Source: Lachnospiraceae bacterium UBA938
GTDB taxonomy: Bacteria > Bacillota > Clostridia > Lachnospirales > Lachnospiraceae
Length of the DNA stretch: 13,362 nucleotides
Direction: 5' to 3'
Assembly: GCA_002293475.1 (NCBI GenBank)
Contig: DBDG01000057.1
Coordinates: forward strand, 1 to 13,362
Shown piece by piece: positions 1 through 5,499 of this stretch (positions within the stretch are counted from its first letter, which is position 1; every line of letters begins with the position of its first letter). The translations under genes were made by a program, and so were the position numbers. The notes under the pieces are model-generated. The model was not told where the DNA came from and did no database searches. It saw only the letters and a program-made list of their open reading frames with translations.

Positions 1-102
1 TTTCGCCTCCGTAGGTGCCAAAGCATCCGCAGCGAGGCCATGCGTACCGGAAGCCTGTCTGTTAGCGGTGACGGTTCCAAAACCCGCTTCGTTTACTTGT
101 AA
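1..102. other. Unassigned edge segment, open in several frames
   Basis: Plus-strand frame 1 is open from the window edge for 33 codons and ends at TAA 100-102. Two minus-strand frames are also open from stops near 100-115 out through position 1. None has a ribosome site and start I can defend, and none resembles a protein I recognise; recX, often found after recA, is not recognisable here. Being open in several frames suggests either the tail of a convergent plus-strand gene or non-coding, GC-rich repeated DNA. The sequence to the left of the window would decide. Confidence 0.3.
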
Positions 103-107
103 GTTTT

Positions 108-132
108 AGGTAACCTGTTTGAGAGGTAACCT
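108..132. terminator. Weak hairpin between recA and the left-edge segment
   Basis: AGGTAACCT occurs twice (108-116 and 124-132) as a direct repeat. Because the 9-mer is nearly self-complementary, the copies can also pair as a stem of 4+4 bp with one central A-A mismatch and a 7-nt loop. On the plus strand a T-rich run follows (TTATTGTTATGTTTT), so it could weakly stop rightward transcription entering from the edge. On the minus strand it begins 6 nt after the recA stop codon, but no U-tract follows, so it is a poor recA terminator. Confidence 0.25.
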
Positions 133-138
133 TTATTG

Positions 139-1188
139 TTATGTTTTGGGTGTGGCTTTTTGGGGGGTAGGAGCGGGGGCCTTGGGGGCGGGGGTGGTGA
201 GGCCAAAATGGGTGCGTACTTTTGCTTCGATTTCCTGGCATACGGCTGGGTTGTCTTTTAAGTACTGTTTGGCGTTTTCACGGCCTTGGCCGATCTTGGT
301 GCCTTCGTAGGAGTACCAAGCACCGCCTTTGTTTACGATGTTTATCTGGGTGGCGAGGTCTAGGATGTCGCCTTCCTGGGAGATGCCTTCGCCGAACATG
401 ATGTCGAACTCGGCCTCTTTGAAGGGGGGGGCGATTTTGTTCTTGACTATTTTTACTCTGGTGCGGTTGCCTACTACGTCACCGCTTTGTTTGAGGGACT
501 CAATTCTTCTTACGTCTAAGCGGATGGATGAGTAAAACTTGAGGGCACGGCCGCCGGTGGTGGTTTCCGGGCTGCCGAACATCACGCCGAGTTTTTCACG
601 GAGCTGGTTGATGAAGATGACGGTACAGTTGGATTTGCTGATAACGGCGGTCAGCTTGCGCAGAGCCTGGGACATCAGACGGGCTTGCAGACCCATGTGG
701 GCATCGCCCATGTCACCTTCGATCTCCTGTTTGGGAACAAGGGCGGCTACGGAGTCTACGACAACGATGTCGATGGCGCCGGAGCGCACCATAGTTTCGG
801 CGATTTCTAAGCCCTGTTCGCCGGTGTCGGGCTGGGATATGTAGAGATTGTCGATGTCTACGCCGATATTCTTGGCATAGACTGGATCCAGCGCGTGTTC
901 GGCATCAATAAAGCCGGCAATGCCGCCGCGTTTCTGGACTTCCGCTATCATATGTAAGGTGACAGTGGTCTTACCGCTGGATTCCGGGCCGTAAATCTCT
1001 ATGATCCTGCCCTTGGGGATGCCGCCGGAGCCTAAGGCGATATCCAAGCTAAGGGAGCCTGAAGGCGTCGTCTCTACGTTGAGCTGGGCCGCCGGGTCGC
1101 CAAGTTTCATGACGGCGCCTTTGCCGAACTGCTTCTCTATATGGCCTAATGCCGCATCTAGCGCCTTTAATTTTTCTTCTCTTTCCAT
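139..1188 (-). CDS. recA: Recombinase RecA
   Basis: RecA is the cytoplasmic ATP-dependent strand-exchange recombinase and the co-protease that triggers LexA self-cleavage in the SOS response. The 349-aa product is full length for the family. Walker A GPESSGKT is at residues 67-74, the Walker B strand ending VVVD at 142-145, and the DNA-binding L2 region with NQLREK and the TTTGGRALKF stretch at about 194-218. The frame is open 16 codons further upstream, but I chose the ATG at 1186-1188 because AAGGAG sits just before it and the extra residues are not RecA-like. The C-terminal tail is Ala/Pro/Lys/Thr-rich low complexity, encoded by C-rich mRNA. It is separated from pgsA by about 300 bases and has its own SOS-regulated promoter. 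Identification is essentially certain. Confidence 0.98.
   Translation of the reverse strand: MEREEKLKALDAALGHIEKQFGKGAVMKLGDPAAQLNVETTPSGSLSLDIALGSGGIPKGRIIEIYGPESSGKTTVTLHMIAEVQKRGGIAGFIDAEHALDPVYAKNIGVDIDNLYISQPDTGEQGLEIAETMVRSGAIDIVVVDSVAALVPKQEIEGDMGDAHMGLQARLMSQALRKLTAVISKSNCTVIFINQLREKLGVMFGSPETTTGGRALKFYSSIRLDVRRIESLKQSGDVVGNRTRVKIVKNKIAPPFKEAEFDIMFGEGISQEGDILDLATQINIVNKGGAWYSYEGTKIGQGRENAKQYLKDNPAVCQEIEAKVRTHFGLTTPAPKAPAPTPQKATPKT
162..194 (+). other. Potential G-quadruplex tract within the recA 3' end
   Basis: The plus strand has four runs of five or six G separated by 7, 4 and 1 bases (162-167, 175-179, 184-188, 190-194), which fits the usual G-quadruplex pattern. It is the template strand of recA; the mRNA carries the complementary C-rich sequence encoding the Ala/Pro-rich tail. 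The folding is inferred from pattern only and could simply reflect codon choice for Pro and Ala. Confidence 0.4.
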
Positions 1189-1205
1189 AATTGCTCTCCT
1201 TGTGT

Positions 1206-1217
1206 GAACGTTTGTTC
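1206..1217 (-). promoter_or_regulatory. LexA (SOS) box, promoter-distal copy
   Basis: GAACGTTTGTTC fits the Gram-positive SOS operator pattern GAAC-N4-GTTC exactly. On the recA strand the central four bases read AAAC, matching the Bacillus consensus RNRY. It lies just downstream of the -10 element, at or after the expected transcription start, about 18 bp before the recA start codon, where bound LexA would block transcription. Confidence 0.85.
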
Positions 1218-1224
1218 TTATTTT

Positions 1225-1253
1225 AATATAAAACAAACGTTCGGTGCTGTCAA
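1225..1253 (-). promoter_or_regulatory. Sigma-A promoter of recA
   Basis: On the minus strand TTGACA (1248-1253) is a perfect -35, followed by a 17-bp spacer and TATATT (1225-1230) as -10. Expected transcription start is near 1218, giving a leader of about 30 nt that ends in AAGGAG. One SOS box fills part of the spacer and a second lies just past the -10, so the promoter should be repressed by LexA and induced by DNA damage. Confidence 0.85.
1231..1242 (-). promoter_or_regulatory. LexA (SOS) box, within the promoter spacer
   Basis: On the recA strand this reads GAACGTTTGTTT, one mismatch from GAAC-N4-GTTC, and is preceded by C as in the Bacillus consensus. It sits between the -35 and -10 elements. 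Together with the other box it forms an inverted repeat with perfect 11-bp arms (1206-1216 and 1232-1242); the box centres are 25 bp apart, about two and a half helical turns. Confidence 0.7.
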
Positions 1254-1254
1254 T

Positions 1255-1571
1255 GGTTATTTTGTAGTTTTGAATTAGTTTTATTCTGATAACTTATTGG
1301 AATTAAATTTTGAATGTAAAAAGCGGTAGAAGTCAGCAGTTTAGAATTGGTTTACAGCGGGCAGATGCACTGATGGCCATAAGTATGGATTTCCAACAGA
1401 AACAACTTAACATACTTCCCATTAAATTGCAAGGAGATTCTTTTTATGTCAGGCTTTATGCGGTTTTAGTCCTTTACTGCTTGCCCATAAGCCATGTTTC
1501 TAGGCCTTCCGGCCCGGACAATATGAGGATGACCGTATAACAATGACCGCACAACGATGCTGTCCTTTTTC
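1255..1571. other. Gene-free gap between pgsA and recA
   Basis: About 317 bases with no gene I can support. The recA-proximal part (about 1255-1320) is AT-rich. On the plus strand AAGGAGA (1431-1437) is well placed before ATG 1446, but that frame stops after seven codons. A 76-codon plus-strand frame (1310-1540) has no ribosome site and no recognisable product. Some Firmicutes carry cinA between pgsA and recA; I see no cinA-like motif on the minus strand. No U-tract hairpin follows pgsA. GGCC-TTCC-GGCC near 1502-1513 is only a 4-bp stem. Confidence 0.5.
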
Positions 1572-2105
1572 TTATTTCTTTTCGCTCATCACTGCTTTGT
1601 TTTGGTAAAGATAGTCAATGAGCGATATTACTGTCAAGGCAACGGCAATCCATGCGCTTACGGCGGTGACTGTCTGAAGTCGTTCCACGTCGGCGATCAT
1701 CAGGCATACCATGATAATCTGAAAGACGGTCTTAAACTTTCCCCAGTAACTTGCCGCTATCACCACCCCTTTATCTGAGGCTACCAGGCGGAAGCCGCTG
1801 ATGATGAACTCGCGGGCAATGATCAAGATAACCATCCATGACGCGATCCTGTCAAGCTCAATCAGGCAGATCAAGGCCGAGCATACTAACAGCTTATCGG
1901 CAAGCGGATCCATGAACTTGCCGAAATTGGTAACCAAGTCGTATTTTCGGGCTATCATACCGTCCAGCAGGTCGGTCAGGCTGGCAACGATAAAGATGGC
2001 CAAGGCAATGTAATTATGGTACGGAATCGTCGGCATCAGCAGTGCCACGACAAAGAAAGGAATCATAAACATTCGCAGAACGGTCAGCTTATTCGGTAGA
2101 TTCAT
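1572..2105 (-). CDS. pgsA: CDP-diacylglycerol--glycerol-3-phosphate 3-phosphatidyltransferase
   Basis: PgsA transfers the phosphatidyl group from CDP-diacylglycerol to glycerol-3-phosphate, the committed step to phosphatidylglycerol and cardiolipin, in the cytoplasmic membrane. The 177-aa length is typical. The CDP-alcohol phosphotransferase signature is complete: D45-x2-D48-G-x2-A-R, eight residues, G62-x3-D66-x3-D70. Hydrophobic segments at roughly 8-28, 31-43, 72-90 and beyond fit a multi-pass membrane enzyme. The start ATG follows AGGAGA and lies inside the end of rimO, with a 17-nt overlap, so translation is probably coupled. It is the last gene of the yicC operon. A phosphatidylserine synthase paralogue is possible in principle, but length and motif context favour PgsA. 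Confidence 0.93.
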   Translation of the reverse strand: MNLPNKLTVLRMFMIPFFVVALLMPTIPYHNYIALAIFIVASLTDLLDGMIARKYDLVTNFGKFMDPLADKLLVCSALICLIELDRIASWMVILIIAREFIISGFRLVASDKGVVIAASYWGKFKTVFQIIMVCLMIADVERLQTVTAVSAWIAVALTVISLIDYLYQNKAVMSEKK

Positions 2106-3486
2106 CGCATATTTCTCCTGTCAGGTCATATTCATATGAGCCGGTAACCTTTACTTTGACAAAATCCCCGCTCATCAGGATTCGGTCCGTATCAATAAAC
2201 AGAAAGCCGTCCACATCAGGGGCGTCGCGCCATGTCCTGGCCACATAGGTATGGATGCCCAAAGCTTTAATAGCCGCGGCGGCATCTGCTGCCGTTTCGC
2301 TGTCATAGTCCGGTTCGGTCTCGATCTGGCCCTCGACCATGACCGTTATTTCCCGGCCGATCAGCTCATCAGCCGCCATAAACGCGATGGCCTGCTGCAG
2401 TTCCATGATATCCGCCCGGCGTTCCTGTTTGCCGGCTTCTGATATCTGTCCGGGCATAACGGCGGCCGGTGTATCTTCTTCGGGGGAATAGGTAAAGACC
2501 CCCAGCCGGTCAAAATGTACTTCCTCGACCAGCTTTAAGCTTTCTTGATGTTCTTCCGGCGTTTCACCGGGGAAGCCGGCGATCAGCGTCGTGCGCAGAC
2601 AGATATCGGGAATCTTCCGGCGAAGCCGGGCAATCAGCGTCTTAATCGCTCCGGAGTCGGTTTTCCTGCCCATCCGTCTTAATACCGTATCAGCTCCGTG
2701 CTGGATGGGGATATCAAGGTAATGGCATATTTTTTCTTCTTCTACTATTACATCGATCAGTTCATCGGTGATTTCTTCCGGATAACAGTAAAGGAGCCTG
2801 ATCCAGCGAAGGCCGCTGATCCGGCAGAGCCTAGTCAGCAGTTCCGGCAGGGCTTTATGGCCGTACAGGTCCGCCCCGTAGAGGGTGGTCTCCTGAGCTA
2901 CCAGGATCAACTCCTTGACGCCTCCCTCCGCCAAGGTCTGGGCTTCTTGCAACAGCTGCTCCATGGGGATGCTGCGGTAGCTGCCCCTTATCTGCGGGAT
3001 GATGCAGTAGGTACAGTGCTTATCACAGCCTTCGGCAATCTTGAGATAAGCATAGTGGCCGCCGGTGGTTACCACCCGCTTTTGGCCGCCGGCCGGCGGT
3101 GTGTCCAGCTCCTTAAAATAATTGGCCGCCCGGTGTTCCAAGACTTCTTCAATGGCAGCGGCGATCGAATCAATGGCGGCCGTACCGATGACGGCATCCA
3201 CTTCCGGGATCTCTTCCTGTATTTCATCCCGGTAGCGCTGCGCCAGACAACCGGTCACGATCAAGGCCTTCAGCTGGCCGCTTTTTTTCCGTTTGGCCAT
3301 TTCCAGGATCGCATGGATGCTTTCTTCTTTAGCATCATGAATAAAACAGCAGGTATTGATAACAATAATATCTGCTGTCTCCTCATCATCGGTAAATACA
3401 TAGCCTTTATCTACTAGCATGCCGAGCATTACTTCTGAATCCACAAGATTCTTGTCACAGCCCAGCGAAACAAATAAAATCTGCAT
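2089..3486 (-). CDS. rimO: Ribosomal protein S12 methylthiotransferase RimO
   Basis: RimO is a radical-SAM, two [4Fe-4S]-cluster enzyme that methylthiolates a conserved aspartate of ribosomal protein uS12. The N-terminal methylthiotransferase domain has its three cluster cysteines at C10, C46 (or C47) and C80. The radical-SAM CxxxCxxC motif is C154-C158-C161. A C-terminal TRAM-type RNA/protein-binding domain covers about 370-460. At 465 aa it is somewhat longer than the usual roughly 440; the extra length includes an acidic, Ala-rich stretch at about residues 388-412 inside the TRAM region. The N-terminal SLGCDKNLVDSE and the ending ARTWRDAPDVDG favour RimO over the tRNA enzymes MiaB and MtaB. 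It starts 8 nt after rpoZ and overlaps pgsA by 17 nt. Confidence 0.94.
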   Translation of the reverse strand: MQILFVSLGCDKNLVDSEVMLGMLVDKGYVFTDDEETADIIVINTCCFIHDAKEESIHAILEMAKRKKSGQLKALIVTGCLAQRYRDEIQEEIPEVDAVIGTAAIDSIAAAIEEVLEHRAANYFKELDTPPAGGQKRVVTTGGHYAYLKIAEGCDKHCTYCIIPQIRGSYRSIPMEQLLQEAQTLAEGGVKELILVAQETTLYGADLYGHKALPELLTRLCRISGLRWIRLLYCYPEEITDELIDVIVEEEKICHYLDIPIQHGADTVLRRMGRKTDSGAIKTLIARLRRKIPDICLRTTLIAGFPGETPEEHQESLKLVEEVHFDRLGVFTYSPEEDTPAAVMPGQISEAGKQERRADIMELQQAIAFMAADELIGREITVMVEGQIETEPDYDSETAADAAAAIKALGIHTYVARTWRDAPDVDGFLFIDTDRILMSGDFVKVKVTGSYEYDLTGEICDESTE

Positions 3487-3494
3487 GTCCCTGC

Positions 3495-3833
3495 CTATTC
3501 TTCCGCCGCTTCCGCCAGATCGGCAGCCGTCTCTTCTTCGGTACCTTCCGTCTCGCCGAGGTCAATGATAATTTCCTCCGACGCAGCCTTACCGCGGGCG
3601 GCTTCTTCTTCGGTTAAAATTTTGATTTTTCCTTGATTTAATTCTTCTACTGCCATCGACAGCGGTTTTTTCCTGGCGGTGCCGACTAAGGCATCATCGC
3701 CCGATATCAGCTGCCGGGCTCTTTTGGAAGTAGCCATGACAATCGAATACCTGCTGTTGACTACCGGAGCTTCACCGGGCTCTACCTCACTGTTGACTAC
3801 TTTCATTAGGTCTGAGTATGACGGATGTAACAT
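3495..3833 (-). CDS. rpoZ: DNA-directed RNA polymerase subunit omega
   Basis: Omega is the small RNA polymerase subunit that helps beta-prime fold and assemble. The first 70 residues carry the family core: a helix with LMKVVNSEV, then SRYSIVMATSKRARQL (about 27-42) and the SMAVEELNQGKIKI stretch (about 59-72). The remaining roughly 40 residues are an acidic Glu/Ala-rich tail, variable in this family and probably disordered. At 112 aa it is longer than the usual 65-90 because of this tail. Its ATG overlaps the gmk stop by one base (TAATG) and is preceded by AGAGGAG inside gmk. The gmk-rpoZ pairing is conserved in many bacteria, which supports the call. Confidence 0.95.
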   Translation of the reverse strand: MLHPSYSDLMKVVNSEVEPGEAPVVNSRYSIVMATSKRARQLISGDDALVGTARKKPLSMAVEELNQGKIKILTEEEAARGKAASEEIIIDLGETEGTEEETAADLAEAAEE

Positions 3834-4447
3834 TATTCAAGCTCCTCTCGCATTTTTTTGATAAAATCACGGTTCCGTGACGGAGCGGCATGCGCCGCAG
3901 TGATTATGGAATGAAGCTGGCACACGCATTGATCCAGATCATCATTGATCACGATATACTCATAGCTTTCGATTCCGGCGGCTTCTTCTCTGGCACGGCT
4001 TAAGCGTTTTTCGATATTCTCACGGCTTTCGGTTCCCCTTTGCTCCAGCCTTTTCTTAAGTTCGGTGATGCTGGGAGGCATGACAAACAAGAGCAGGGCG
4101 GACGGGAACTTGCTTTTAACTTCCAAGGCTCCCTGGATCTCAATTTCCAGAACCACGTCCTTGCCTTCTAAAAGCTGCTTTTCCACATATTCTACAGGTG
4201 TTCCATAGTAATTGTCAAGATAATTTGCATATTCTACCAGTTTATCTTGTGATATGGCGGTTTCAAACTGTTCCTTGGTGACAAAATAATACTCCCTGCC
4301 ATCCTGTTCCCCTTCTCTGGGAAGCCGCGTCGTCATGGATATGGACAGGGCATAATTATCATAATCCCGCACCAGTTTCTTCATTAACGTCCCTTTTCCT
4401 GCCCCCGAAAATCCCGATACCACGATTAAGATTCCCTTACGTTTCAT
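3833..4447 (-). CDS. gmk: Guanylate kinase
   Basis: This enzyme phosphorylates GMP (and dGMP) to GDP with ATP, in cytoplasmic purine nucleotide synthesis; it also sits at the centre of GTP/(p)ppGpp balance in Firmicutes. The 204-aa length is standard. The P-loop SGFSGAGKGT occupies residues 11-20. The GMP-binding region follows with SMTTRLPREGE (about 37-47), the EYANYLDNYYGTP segment (about 72-84) and EIEIQGALEVK. AGGAG precedes the ATG. It lies 35 bp after yicC and is joined to rpoZ by a one-base stop/start overlap. In many Clostridia and Bacilli a small remA (DUF370) gene lies between yicC and gmk; there is no room for it here. Confidence 0.97.
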   Translation of the reverse strand: MKRKGILIVVSGFSGAGKGTLMKKLVRDYDNYALSISMTTRLPREGEQDGREYYFVTKEQFETAISQDKLVEYANYLDNYYGTPVEYVEKQLLEGKDVVLEIEIQGALEVKSKFPSALLLFVMPPSITELKKRLEQRGTESRENIEKRLSRAREEAAGIESYEYIVINDDLDQCVCQLHSIITAAHAAPSRNRDFIKKMREELE

Positions 4448-4482
4448 TTTGACTCCTGTCCTCTGTGAATCCCCCCATTTAT

Positions 4483-5361
4483 TTACTCAATGTTCTGTAT
4501 CTGTTCGCGGATCTTTTCGATTTCTGTCTTTAGCTCGATGGCGCTGTTGGTGACTTCAAGGTCACCGGCTTTGGAAAGGATGGTGTTCGCTTCCCGGTTC
4601 ATCTCCTGCGCCAGAAAGTCCAGTTTCCGCCCGATCCCGCCGCCGGCCGACAACGTCGCCCCGGTAGCTTCGATATGGCTGCTCAGGCGGACCAGCTCTT
4701 CATCCACACAGGTCTTGTCGGCAAACAGGGTGACTTCCATCAAAAGCCGGTTTTCATCAATCTGGCTGCCCTCCAGCAGCACCCTGACCTTTTCTTCCAG
4801 CTTCTGCCGGTAGTCGGCCACGATCTGCGGGGAACGCTTGCTGATAAATTCGACATTGGCCTTCATGCCTGCCAGTTTAAGCATGAGATCATTACGCAGA
4901 TTTTCCCCTTCTTTGATCCGGCTTTCCACGAAACTGCCGGCAGCCCCGGTCAGCGCCTTATTCAAGAGGTTCCAGAGCTCTTCTTCGTTGACCGTCTGTT
5001 CTTCCATGGTCAAGACCTCGGGATAGCGTGACAGAGTCGATACCCTGATATCATTGTCGAGGGAAAAGTCTGCCGCTATTTTCTTCAGATGGCTCATATA
5101 TTCTGCCGCCAGCTCGCGGTTATATTTTACGCAGAGGTTGGCTTCGGTGCAATCTTCGTAGAAAATAAAGATGTCTATCTTACCCCTCTGGACATATTTT
5201 TTTAGCTCGCTTCTGATACTGGTTTCAAAGAAATTCAGTTTCTTGGGCATCTTTAAATTGAAATCCAAGTATCTGTGATTAACCGCTTTGATTTCCACCG
5301 TGATCTTGCGGTTCCCCTCCTGTATCTCGCATCTTCCGAAGCCGGTCATGCTTTTTATCAT
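4483..5361 (-). CDS. yicC: YicC/YloC-family endoribonuclease
   Basis: The family is conserved next to gmk in many bacteria and has been characterised as an endoribonuclease involved in RNA turnover; the cellular role in Clostridia is not settled. The product is 292 aa, as usual. Family hallmarks are the N-terminal MIKSMTGFGR, the VEIKAVNHRYLD segment (about 22-33), the middle LLMEVTLFADKTCVDEEL-type region with EELVRLSSHI, and the C-terminal DUF1732 block with DFLAQEMNREANT and the ELKTEIEKIREQIQN ending. GGGAGA lies just before the ATG. It is the first gene of the operon, transcribed from a strong promoter about 60 bp upstream, with a palindrome in the leader. Confidence 0.94.
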   Translation of the reverse strand: MIKSMTGFGRCEIQEGNRKITVEIKAVNHRYLDFNLKMPKKLNFFETSIRSELKKYVQRGKIDIFIFYEDCTEANLCVKYNRELAAEYMSHLKKIAADFSLDNDIRVSTLSRYPEVLTMEEQTVNEEELWNLLNKALTGAAGSFVESRIKEGENLRNDLMLKLAGMKANVEFISKRSPQIVADYRQKLEEKVRVLLEGSQIDENRLLMEVTLFADKTCVDEELVRLSSHIEATGATLSAGGGIGRKLDFLAQEMNREANTILSKAGDLEVTNSAIELKTEIEKIREQIQNIE

Positions 5362-5374
5362 TCTTATCTCCCAT

Positions 5375-5390
5375 GTCCGCTATAGCGGAC
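5375..5390. promoter_or_regulatory. Perfect 16-bp palindrome in the yicC leader
   Basis: GTCCGCTATAGCGGAC is a perfect palindrome. It lies between the predicted transcription start (near 5415) and the yicC ribosome site, ending about 13 bp before the start codon. In DNA it would suit a dimeric repressor; in mRNA it would fold as a 6-bp stem with a UAUA loop next to the Shine-Dalgarno sequence. Which, if either, is used cannot be told from sequence alone. Confidence 0.55.
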
Positions 5391-5421
5391 TCTAAATCAA
5401 TAGTTGAAATTCATGTCCATT

Positions 5422-5450
5422 ATTATAAGCTAACCGCTGCACTACGTCAA
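5422..5450 (-). promoter_or_regulatory. Sigma-A promoter of the yicC-gmk-rpoZ-rimO-pgsA operon
   Basis: On the minus strand TTGACG (5445-5450), a 17-bp spacer and a perfect TATAAT (5422-5427). It lies in the 138-bp gap between the lipoprotein gene and yicC and points into yicC. The five genes behind it overlap or lie at most 35 bp apart, so this probably drives all of them. Confidence 0.85.
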
Positions 5451-5499
5451 GATGAACCGCTTCTTTTTACGGCTCAGGATATCAAATTATATAAGGACT

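Noticed and set aside
1310..1540. 76-codon plus-strand frame in the pgsA-recA gap
   Set aside because: No ribosome site, no promoter and no resemblance to a known protein; composition looks random.
3086..3099. 14-bp perfect GC palindrome CCGCCGGCCGGCGG inside rimO
   Set aside because: It lies within the coding region for a Pro/Ala/Gly linker and is explained by GC-rich codons; there is no evidence of a regulatory role.
2698..3417. Long plus-strand open frame of 239 codons opposite rimO
   Set aside because: It is a shadow of the strongly conserved rimO frame on the other strand, with no ribosome site or recognisable domain.
5457..5478. Hairpin-like sequence GAACCGC with CGGCTC after the lipoprotein gene
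   Set aside because: The stem is about six pairs including a G-U pair and has no following U-run on the transcribed strand, so I do not call it a terminator.
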